From Pseudomonadota bacterium (GTDB taxonomy: Bacteria > Pseudomonadota > Alphaproteobacteria > Acetobacterales > Acetobacteraceae), in NCBI GenBank assembly GCA_021780935.1, contig JAJXXT010000002.1:1-16754 (forward strand): a DNA stretch of 16,754 nucleotides, given 5' to 3'. The stretch's first letter is position 1; each line of letters starts with the position of its first letter. Below the pieces are notes generated by a model that saw nothing but the letters and a program-made list of their open reading frames with translations, did no database searches and was not told where the DNA came from. Positions 9,000 through 15,269 of this stretch are shown here, one piece after another. Position numbers and translations under genes: made by a program.

Positions 9000-10421
9000 A
9001 TGCGCAACAGCGATCCGGTCTGGAACCATGTGGACGAGCGCCGCGAGCGCTATAGCGCGATGAGCGACCGCATCTGGGACAAGCCCGAGATCGCCTATGA
9101 CGAATACAGCAGCGTCGAGGAACACGCGGCGATGCTGGCGGCCGAAGGGTTCCGCGTCACCCGCGACATCGCCGGCATTCCGACCGCGATCACCGGCGAG
9201 GCGGGCGAAGGCGGGCCGGTGATCGCCATCCTTGGAGAATACGATGCGCTGCCGGGGCTTTCGCAGGAGGCGGGCATCGCCGAGCACAAGCCGCTGCCGG
9301 GCGACGGCATGGGCCATGGCTGCGGCCATAATCTGCTGGGCACCGGCGCACTGCTCGCCGCCGCGGCGGTGAAGGACTGGCTGGCGGAAAACGGCGTGAA
9401 GGGGCGCGTGCGCTATTACGGCTGCCCGGCCGAGGAGGGCGGTGCGGCCAAGGGATTCATGGCCCGCGACGGCGCCTTTGACGATGTGGATATCGCGATT
9501 TCCTGGCATCCCTCCGCTTTCGCCAGCGTCAACGACGCGAAGTCGCTGGCCAACACGCGCATCGACTTTACGTTCGAGGGTCGCGCGAGCCACGCCGCGG
9601 CGAGCCCGCATCTCGGGCGTTCGGCGCTCGACGCGGTGGAGCTGATGAGCGTCGGCGTGAACTATCTGCGCGAGCATGTCCCCTCCACCGCGCGGATGCA
9701 CTATGCGTATCTCGATGCCGGCGGCATCGCGCCCAACGTCGTGCAGGCGAAGGCGACGGTGCGCCACCTGATCCGCGCCGACGACCTGCCGACGCTGTGG
9801 TCGCTGGTCGAGCGGGTGAAGAAGGTCGCCGAGGGTGCGGCGCTGATGACCGAGACCAAGGTGACGGCCAAGGTCGTCTCGGCGGTGTCCAACCTGTTGG
9901 GCAACGCGCCGCTGGAGCGGGCGATGTATGACGCGATGGTGCGCCTCGGCCCGCCCGATTTCGACGAGGCGGACCGCGCCTATGCCGAGAAGATCCGTGC
10001 GACGCTGAAGCCCGAGGATATCGCCGCCCCCTGGAAGCGTATCGGCATGAAGGATACCGGTGCGGTGCTGGCGGATTTCATCGTGCCGCTCGACGCGCAG
10101 GGCGATGATTCCAAGGGCTCGACCGATGTCGGCGATGTCTCGTGGAAAGTTCCCACGGTGCAGGCGCGCGGTGCGACCTATGCCGTCGGCACGCCGGGCC
10201 ATTCCTGGCAGCTCACGGCGCAGGGCAAGTCGCCGGCGGCGCATAAGGGCATGGTGCATGTCGCCAAGGTGATGGCCTCCACCGCGATCGCGGCTCTGAC
10301 CGACGAGACGCTGATCCCCCGCGCCAAGGCCGAGCACCGCGAGCGCACCGGCGGCATGGCCTATCGCTCGCCGATGCCCGAGGATGTGAAGCCGCCGCTG
10401 AAGCCGCGCCGCGCTGCATAG
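9000..10421 (+). CDS. AbgB-like M20 amidohydrolase, copy 1
   Basis: This is a 473-residue M20D-type metallo-amidohydrolase. It resembles E. coli AbgB, the p-aminobenzoyl-glutamate hydrolase subunit, from the RIWDKPE segment to a C-terminal proline-rich tail. Metal-site motifs are complete: GHGCGHN (Cys108, His110), CPAEEGG (Glu145 as catalytic base, Glu146), WHP (His170) and GTPGHSWQ (His401). The lid/dimerisation part includes GRASHAAASPHLGRSALDAVELM. It has no signal peptide, so it is cytoplasmic. ATG 9000 has AGAGGGG at 8986–8992 as ribosome site. AbgB works with a paralogous AbgA subunit, but no AbgA-like gene is here; instead a near-identical second copy follows after 71 nt. The true substrate is unknown. 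N-acyl amino acids, aminobenzoyl-glutamate or dipeptide-like compounds are possible. Confidence 0.92.
   Translation: MRNSDPVWNHVDERRERYSAMSDRIWDKPEIAYDEYSSVEEHAAMLAAEGFRVTRDIAGIPTAITGEAGEGGPVIAILGEYDALPGLSQEAGIAEHKPLPGDGMGHGCGHNLLGTGALLAAAAVKDWLAENGVKGRVRYYGCPAEEGGAAKGFMARDGAFDDVDIAISWHPSAFASVNDAKSLANTRIDFTFEGRASHAAASPHLGRSALDAVELMSVGVNYLREHVPSTARMHYAYLDAGGIAPNVVQAKATVRHLIRADDLPTLWSLVERVKKVAEGAALMTETKVTAKVVSAVSNLLGNAPLERAMYDAMVRLGPPDFDEADRAYAEKIRATLKPEDIAAPWKRIGMKDTGAVLADFIVPLDAQGDDSKGSTDVGDVSWKVPTVQARGATYAVGTPGHSWQLTAQGKSPAAHKGMVHVAKVMASTAIAALTDETLIPRAKAEHRERTGGMAYRSPMPEDVKPPLKPRRAA
9288..9387 (+). repeat. 100-bp block identical between the two amidohydrolase genes (copy at 10781–10880)
   Basis: Positions 9288–9387 and 10781–10880 are identical at every base, including third codon positions, whereas adjacent stretches differ at many synonymous sites. 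The block covers the metal-binding GHGCGHN motif and the following helix. The offset of 1493 bases equals the spacing of the two start codons, so the alignment has no gaps. It is consistent with recent gene conversion between the copies. Confidence 0.9.
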
Positions 10422-10492
10422 CCGGGCCTTGCCATCGGGTGCCGTGGCGACGCGGCGCCCGTCTCGTTTATTCTGATTGCAGGACATTGATC

Positions 10493-11914
10493 ATGCGTAA
10501 CAGCGACCCCGTATGGACCCATGTGGACGAGCGCCGCGAGCGCTACAACGCGATGAGCGACCGCATCTGGGACAAGCCCGAGATCGCCTATGACGAATAT
10601 GCGGGCGTCGAGGAACACGCGGCGATGCTGGCGGCCGAAGGGTTCCGCATCACCCGCGAGATCGCCGGCATCCCGACCGCGATCACCGGCGAGGCCGGCG
10701 AAGGCGGGCCGGTGATCGCCATCCTCGGCGAATACGACGCGCTGCCCGGACTGTCGCAGGAGGCCGGCATCGCCGAGCCGAAGCCGCTGCCGGGCGACGG
10801 CATGGGCCATGGCTGCGGCCATAATCTGCTGGGCACCGGCGCACTGCTCGCCGCCGCGGCGGTGAAGGACTGGCTGGCGGCGAACGGCATGAAGGGGCGC
10901 GTGCGCTATTATGGCTGCCCGGCCGAGGAGGGCGGTGCCGCCAAGGCCTTCATGGCCCGCGACGGCGCCTTCGATGACGTGGACATCGCCATCACCTGGC
11001 ACCCGAGCTCGTTCGCCGGCGTCAATCATGCCCGCTCGCTGGCCAACACGCGCATCGACTTTACGTTTGAGGGCCGCGCCAGCCATGCCGCCGCGAGCCC
11101 GCATCTCGGCCGCTCGGCGCTCGACGCGGTGGAGCTGATGAGCGTCGGCGTAAACTACATGCGCGAGCACATGCCCTCCTCCGCGCGCCTTCACTACGCC
11201 TATCTCAACGCCGGCGGCATCGCGCCCAACGTGGTGCAGGCGAAGGCGACCGTGCGCCACCTGATCCGCGCCGATGATCTGCGGACGCTCGCAGGACTGG
11301 TCGAGCGGGTGAAGAAAATCGCCGAGGGTGCGGCGCTGATGACCGAAACGAAGGTGACGGCGAACGTGGTCTCCGCGGTCTCCAACCTGCTCGGCAACGC
11401 GCCGCTGGAGCGGGCGATGCAGGACGCGATGGAACGCCTCGGCCCGCCCGATTTCGACGACGCGGACCGCGCCTATGCCGAGAAGATCCGGGCCACGCTG
11501 AGTGCCGAGGACATCGCCGCCCCCTGGAAGCAGCTTGGTCTGCGCGACACCGGCGCGGTGCTGGCCGACGCGATCGTGCCGCTGGGCTCGGTCGGCGACC
11601 TCTCGCTGGGCTCGACCGATGTCGGCGATGTCTCGTGGAAAGTGCCGACGGTGCAGGCCGACGGCGCGACCTGCGCGGTGGGCACACCGTTCCATTCCTG
11701 GCAGCTTACGGCGCAGGGCAAGTCGCCGGCGGCACATAAGGGCATGGCCCATGTCGCCAAGGTGATGGCCTCGACCGCCATTGCCGCCTTCACGGACGAG
11801 ACGCTGATCGCGCGCGCCAAGGCGGAGCACCGCGAGCGCACCGGCGGCACGCCCTATCTCTGCCCGATGCCGCCGGAGGTGAAGCCGCCGCTGAAGCCGC
11901 GCCGCACGGTCTGA
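10493..11914 (+). CDS. AbgB-like M20 amidohydrolase, copy 2 (tandem duplicate)
   Basis: This is a gapless duplicate of the preceding gene, also 473 residues. I count 54 amino-acid differences (about 89% identity). All metal ligands are conserved: Cys108, His110, Glu145/146, His170 and His401. Changes are denser after residue 340 (24 in 133 positions, against 30 in the first 340). Six fall in residues 360–372, and Gly400 becomes Phe right before metal ligand His401, which could change the active-site pocket. The frame is open upstream of the chosen ATG, but 10493 matches copy 1 exactly and has AGGA at 10481–10484. The 71-nt gap before it contains no terminator I can see, so the pair is probably co-transcribed. 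The gene converges with an enoyl-CoA hydratase 13 nt downstream. Confidence 0.92.
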   Translation: MRNSDPVWTHVDERRERYNAMSDRIWDKPEIAYDEYAGVEEHAAMLAAEGFRITREIAGIPTAITGEAGEGGPVIAILGEYDALPGLSQEAGIAEPKPLPGDGMGHGCGHNLLGTGALLAAAAVKDWLAANGMKGRVRYYGCPAEEGGAAKAFMARDGAFDDVDIAITWHPSSFAGVNHARSLANTRIDFTFEGRASHAAASPHLGRSALDAVELMSVGVNYMREHMPSSARLHYAYLNAGGIAPNVVQAKATVRHLIRADDLRTLAGLVERVKKIAEGAALMTETKVTANVVSAVSNLLGNAPLERAMQDAMERLGPPDFDDADRAYAEKIRATLSAEDIAAPWKQLGLRDTGAVLADAIVPLGSVGDLSLGSTDVGDVSWKVPTVQADGATCAVGTPFHSWQLTAQGKSPAAHKGMAHVAKVMASTAIAAFTDETLIARAKAEHRERTGGTPYLCPMPPEVKPPLKPRRTV

Positions 11915-11927
11915 GCGGCGGGCGAGG

Positions 11928-12746
11928 CTATCGGCCGCGAAACATCGGACGGCGCTTTTCGTTGAACGCGGCGATGCCCTCGCGGCGATCCTCGGTCGGC
12001 ACCATCCGGTTATAGGCCTCGATCTCGAACGCCAGCGCGCTGGCGAGGTCGAGGCCGATCCCGATGGTGACGCTCTGCTTGATCTGGCGGGTCGAGAGCG
12101 GCGCGTTGGCGGCGATGCGGCCCGCTGTCTCCAGGGCCGTCGGCATCAGCGCCGCGGGCTCGCAGACGCGGTTGAGCATGCCCCATTGCAGCGCCTCGGC
12201 GGCGGTGAAGGGAAGCCCGGTGAGCAGCAGTTCCTTCGCGCGCCTGGTGCCCATCGCGCGCGGCAGCATCTGCGTGCCGCCGGCGCCGGGCATGATGCCG
12301 AGTGTCACCTCGGTCATGGCGAAACGAGCGTGCGTCGCGGCGTAGGCGAAGTCGCAGGCCAACGCCATCTCGCAGCCGCCGCCATAGGCCGCCCCGTTCA
12401 CCGCGGCGATCACCGGGATCGGGCAGGCGAGCATGGCGCGCACCATGCGCTCGAACACCAAGTGCTGCGCCTGCCATTCGGCGTCGGTCATGCCGAGGCG
12501 CTGCTTGAGGTCGCCGCCGGCGCAGAACGCCTTGACGCCGGCGCCGGTGAGGATGACGCAGCGCGCGGTGTGCGGCGCGGCGCACAGCCCGTCGAACACC
12601 GCCAGCATCTCCTCGCCCATGCGCGTGTTGAGCGCGTTGGCGACCTCCGGTCGGCTGAGCGTGACGCGCAGCACATGCTCATCCGGCCGGTCGAGAGCCA
12701 GGGTTTCGTATTGGGCCAAGCGGCGCGGGGAATTTCCGTCGCTCAA
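11928..12746 (-). CDS. Enoyl-CoA hydratase/isomerase family protein (crotonase fold)
   Basis: This 272-residue crotonase-fold enzyme probably hydrates a 2-enoyl-CoA in beta-oxidation or amino-acid degradation. The oxyanion-hole segment KAFCAGGDLKQR is at 72–83. The helix motif AAYGGGCEMALACD is at 119–132, with first catalytic Glu126, and MTEVTLGIMPGAGGTQ is at 144–159, with second Glu146. Both acids of the hydratase are present, so hydratase activity is likely. The N terminus is not settled. No ATG lies between the msrA stop and the conserved region. TTG at 12746–12744 overlaps the msrA stop as TTGA and gives MSDGNSPRR; another TTG at 12719 would give MAQYETLALD. The nearest upstream ATG lies inside msrA. 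Co-transcription and coupling with msrA look likely. The CoA substrate is unknown. Confidence 0.88.
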   Translation of the reverse strand: MSDGNSPRRLAQYETLALDRPDEHVLRVTLSRPEVANALNTRMGEEMLAVFDGLCAAPHTARCVILTGAGVKAFCAGGDLKQRLGMTDAEWQAQHLVFERMVRAMLACPIPVIAAVNGAAYGGGCEMALACDFAYAATHARFAMTEVTLGIMPGAGGTQMLPRAMGTRRAKELLLTGLPFTAAEALQWGMLNRVCEPAALMPTALETAGRIAANAPLSTRQIKQSVTIGIGLDLASALAFEIEAYNRMVPTEDRREGIAAFNEKRRPMFRGR

Positions 12747-13282
12747 GCGGCGCGCGCCTTGAGCCGGTCGGCGAAGCTCTTGCGGAACTTCACCACCTTC
12801 GGCGCGACGACGGCCTGGCAATACGGGTTCTGCGGATTGCGCGCGAAATAATCCTCGTGCTCGCGCTCGGCGGGCCAGAATTTCACCAGTCTCACCACCT
12901 CTGTCACGATCGGCGCCGGCCAGATTTTCGCCGCCTCGATCTCGGCGATCATCGCGCGTGCCGCCGCCGCCTGGGCCTCGTCATGCGCCAGCACGATGGA
13001 ACGGTATTGCGGCCCGACATCGTGGCCCTGCCGGTCCCTGGTGGTGGGGTCGTGGATGGTGAAGAACACCCGCAGCAGGTCCTCGTAGGCGAGTTCGGCG
13101 GGGTCGAAATCGATCTGCACTACCTCCGCGTGGCCGGTCTTCTTGCCGCAGACCTCGGCATAGCTCGGGTTCTCGACATGCCCGCCGGCATAGCCCGAGC
13201 GCACGGCGGAGACGCCGCGCAGGCCGAGATAGATCGCCTCCAGACACCAGAAACAGCCGCCGCCCAATGTCGCCTGTGCCAT
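12743..13282 (-). CDS. msrA: Peptide methionine (S)-S-oxide reductase MsrA
   Basis: MsrA reduces the S form of methionine sulfoxide in proteins and free methionine, repairing oxidative damage with thioredoxin as reductant. The 179 residues are typical of the family. The signature GGGCFWCLEA (7–16) carries the catalytic Cys10. The segments GYAGGHVENPSYAEVCG (30–46), HAEVVQIDFDP and FFTIHDPTT are conserved. Cys155 in NPYCQ is a plausible resolving cysteine. No signal peptide is present, so it is cytoplasmic. The ATG is preceded by GGGAG. No msrB is in the window. The gene overlaps the downstream hydratase by TTGA and is divergent from the other hydratase across a 98-nt gap. Confidence 0.96.
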   Translation of the reverse strand: MAQATLGGGCFWCLEAIYLGLRGVSAVRSGYAGGHVENPSYAEVCGKKTGHAEVVQIDFDPAELAYEDLLRVFFTIHDPTTRDRQGHDVGPQYRSIVLAHDEAQAAAARAMIAEIEAAKIWPAPIVTEVVRLVKFWPAEREHEDYFARNPQNPYCQAVVAPKVVKFRKSFADRLKARAA

Positions 13283-13316
13283 GATGATTCTCCCGCGTTG
13301 CAGTTGGTTGAGATTG

Positions 13317-13351
13317 GCGGCAGCGTGGCCGTTGTCCAGCCCGGCTGCCGC
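13317..13351. repeat. 7-bp inverted repeat in the msrA / hydratase divergent region
   Basis: GCGGCAG (13317–13323) is complementary to CTGCCGC (13345–13351), separated by 21 nt, in the 98-nt region between two divergent genes. It may be a regulator site serving either gene or chance in GC-rich DNA. No clear -35/-10 pair could be assigned around it. Confidence 0.3.
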
Positions 13352-13380
13352 AAGACGAGCCGGTACCTAGGGAGGAACAC

Positions 13381-14181
13381 ATGAATGCGCCCGATGTGAC
13401 AACCGCGCCCGATGTCAGGACCGTGATCGAAACCCGCCCGGAGGGCGAGGTCGCACGGATCACCTGGCATAATTCCGCCCGTCTCAACGTGCTCGACCGC
13501 GCCGGGATGGAGGCGCTGACCACGGCCATCCGCGCCCTGATGCGCCGGCAGAATCTGCGTGTCCTGGTGCTCGCGGGGGCGGGTGAGCGCGCCTTCATCG
13601 GCGGCGCCGATGTCCGCGCCATGGTCGGGCTCGACCCGATCACGGCGCGCGGCTTCATTACCGCGCTGCACCGGGTGAGTGAGGCGATCCGTGCGATGCC
13701 GGTGCCGGTGATCGCGCGGATGGCCGGCTATACGCTGGGCGCCGGGCTCGAGATCGCCGCCGCCTGCGACCTGCGCATCGCCGCCGAGGATGCGCGCATG
13801 GGCATGCCGGAGGTGCGGCTCGGCATCCCCTCGGTGATCGAGGCGGCGCTGCTGCCGTCGCTGGTCGGCTGGGGCCGCACCCGCCGGCTGCTGCTGACCG
13901 GCGAGATGGTGGACGCGCCGACGGCGCTGATCTGGGGGCTGGTCGAGGAAGTGGTGCCCGCGGCGGCGCTGGACGCGGCGGTGGGGCGCCTGGTCGACTC
14001 GATCCTCGCCGGCGCGCCGGAAGCGGTGCGGGCACAGAAGCACCTGATCCGCGACTGGGAGGACGCGACCACCGCCGAGGCCACGGCGCGCGGCATCGAC
14101 GCATTTGCCGCCGCCTGGACCAGCGCGGAGCCGGTGCGGCGCATGCAGGCGTTCCTGGAGCGGCGCAAGGTAGGGGGTTAG
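13381..14181 (+). CDS. Enoyl-CoA hydratase/isomerase family protein, divergent paralogue
   Basis: This is a 266-residue crotonase-fold protein, clearly distinct from the one on the other strand. The oxyanion segment ERAFIGGADVRAM is at 69–81. LGAGLEIAAACDLRIA (119–134) supplies Glu124 and MGMPEVRLGIPS (140–151) supplies Glu144, at the positions of the two hydratase glutamates. The usual GGTQ after the second glutamate is replaced by SVIEAALLP (151–159), so substrate handling may differ and hydratase activity is not certain. ATG 13381 has an excellent GGAGG at 13371–13375. It is divergent from msrA and convergent with dksA; the 66 nt up to dksA hold no obvious terminator. The role and substrate are unknown. 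Confidence 0.88.
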   Translation: MNAPDVTTAPDVRTVIETRPEGEVARITWHNSARLNVLDRAGMEALTTAIRALMRRQNLRVLVLAGAGERAFIGGADVRAMVGLDPITARGFITALHRVSEAIRAMPVPVIARMAGYTLGAGLEIAAACDLRIAAEDARMGMPEVRLGIPSVIEAALLPSLVGWGRTRRLLLTGEMVDAPTALIWGLVEEVVPAAALDAAVGRLVDSILAGAPEAVRAQKHLIRDWEDATTAEATARGIDAFAAAWTSAEPVRRMQAFLERRKVGG

Positions 14182-14247
14182 TTCACGGATGATATAACGG
14201 ATGGCGCGGGCGCGGCGGCGGAACGGGCGCTTAGTCGCATGGCGCGC

Positions 14248-14664
14248 TCAATCGTCGCGATGGGCCCGCTCCATGCGTTCGTGGCGCTCCTGCGCCTCGA
14301 TGGACAGCGTGGCGATCGGGCGGGCCTCAAGCCGCTTCAGGCCGATCGGCTCACCGGTCTCCTCGCAGAAACCGTATGCCCCCGCGTCGACCCGCGCGAG
14401 CGCCTGGTCGATCTTGGCGATCAGCTTGCGGGCGCGATCGCGCGTGCGCAGTTCGAGCGCGCGGTCGGTCTCCACGCTGGCGCGGTCGGTGATGTCGGCC
14501 TCGTGGATGCCGCCCTCGGAGAGGCTGGCGAGCGTTCCATCGGCGTCGCGCAGCAGGTCGGCGCGCCAGCGCAACAGCTTTTGCCGGAAATATTCCAATT
14601 GCAGCGGGTTCATAAATTCTTCGCCCTCGGAGGGACGGTAGTCCGGGGCCAGCGTGATCATCAT
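14248..14664 (-). CDS. dksA: RNA polymerase-binding transcription factor DksA, zinc-poor type
   Basis: DksA enters the secondary channel of RNA polymerase and, with ppGpp, represses rRNA promoters and activates others during starvation. The 138 residues show the coiled-coil region with the tip motif Asp57-x-x-Asp60-x-Ala62 needed for function, then the C-terminal globule CEETGEPIGLKRLEARP (100–116). Where E. coli DksA has four zinc cysteines, this protein has Cys100, Thr103, Ser121 and Ala124, so only one remains and zinc binding is unlikely. Such forms are known in alphaproteobacteria and in Pseudomonas DksA2. Two adjacent ATGs are possible starts (14664 or 14661), with GGGAAA upstream. It lies 81 nt after fliX on the same strand and may share its transcript. 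Confidence 0.93.
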   Translation of the reverse strand: MMITLAPDYRPSEGEEFMNPLQLEYFRQKLLRWRADLLRDADGTLASLSEGGIHEADITDRASVETDRALELRTRDRARKLIAKIDQALARVDAGAYGFCEETGEPIGLKRLEARPIATLSIEAQERHERMERAHRDD

Positions 14665-14745
14665 GCGTCGCGTTTCCCGTCGTCACGAAACCCTTGACCG
14701 GTACGGCAGCCGGCAGGTGTCTCCATCCCTTTCGGGGTAGCGGGC

Positions 14746-15132
14746 TTATAGAGGGGTGTTACTGACTCGCCAAGGGGTTGCACGGCATCTTTCGCGACAT
14801 TGCACGGCCGTGACACGGGCCCGCAGCCGGATCGCGCCCAGCAGCGCGGCGAGCCCGGGTTCGGCCGGTGGCGCGGGCTCCGCGGCGAGCGCCTCCAGGG
14901 CCGCGAGGCAGGCCGTCTCATCGCCCTTCAGCATCGCACGCTGCACCGCGCCCAGGGCATCGAGCAGAGCCGTCGCCTGCCGTCGCGCGGCGCCACCGTC
15001 GCGCCGCCGGCCACGCTCCTCCGACGGGTCGCCGACCGGCGCCGTCGCCGCCATGTCCTGCACCATGAACGCGTCGCCGGCCCGTCTGGTTGGCGTGGCC
15101 ATCGCCATGCCGTAGCGCTGCTCCACCCGCAT
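14746..15132 (-). CDS. fliX: Flagellar assembly regulator FliX
   Basis: FliX is known from Caulobacter. It links assembly of early flagellar structures to the activity of FlbD, the activator of sigma-54 flagellar promoters. The product from ATG 15132 has 128 residues, close to Caulobacter FliX. It has a short N-terminal conserved start (MRVEQRYGMAM), a low-complexity Arg/Gly-rich linker (about 35–52), and a helical C-terminal domain with LLDALGAVQRAMLKGD (56–71) and GLAALLGAIRLRARVTAVQ (93–111). ATG 15132 is preceded by GAGG at good distance; the frame is open further upstream but with no resemblance. Divergence from flgI, as in Caulobacter, is strong support. The match is from overall pattern and context, so slightly less certain than the enzymes. 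Confidence 0.85.
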   Translation of the reverse strand: MRVEQRYGMAMATPTRRAGDAFMVQDMAATAPVGDPSEERGRRRDGGAARRQATALLDALGAVQRAMLKGDETACLAALEALAAEPAPPAEPGLAALLGAIRLRARVTAVQCRERCRATPWRVSNTPL

Positions 15133-15225
15133 CGGACACCTCGCCCCGTGGGAAAATCCTGCCGCCCGGCATTCCCTGCCCAGCCTCTCCGCCCGCCAAC
15201 CCCTTGGAATTCCGGGATTTTCCAC

Positions 15226-15240
15226 TGGCACGCGGTTCGC
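15226..15240 (+). promoter_or_regulatory. Sigma-54 (RpoN) promoter candidate for flgI
   Basis: TGGCACGCGGTTCGC matches the sigma-54 consensus TGGCACG-N4-TTGC with one mismatch in the -12 element. The invariant spacing GG-N10-GC is kept (GG at 15227–15228, GC at 15239–15240). Transcription would start about 12 nt downstream, near 15252. Flagellar genes of this class are sigma-54 dependent in Caulobacter, and the divergent gene encodes FliX, which acts on the sigma-54 activator FlbD. Confidence 0.7.
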
Positions 15241-15258
15241 GAGGGCACGGCATGACCC

Positions 15259-15262
15259 GGAG
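15259..15262 (+). promoter_or_regulatory. Ribosome binding site supporting the later flgI start
   Basis: GGAG lies seven bases before the ATG at 15270. Because the predicted sigma-54 start site is near 15252, a GAGGG before the alternative ATG at 15252 would lie upstream of the transcript start and could not be used from that promoter. Confidence 0.55.
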
Positions 15263-15269
15263 CAGGACC

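Noticed and set aside
8940..11830. Two similar minus-strand frames of about 500 codons that look like a second duplicated gene
   Set aside because: They resemble each other only because they are antisense to the duplicated amidohydrolases; no recognisable domain is present.
9000..11914. The duplicated region as a mobile element or composite transposon
   Set aside because: There is no transposase, no terminal inverted repeats and no target duplication. The repeat consists of two intact co-directional genes, best explained by simple tandem duplication.
14665..14745. CCCCGAAAGGG as a terminator between fliX and dksA
   Set aside because: A three-pair stem with no T-run is too weak to call; it may simply be leader sequence of dksA.
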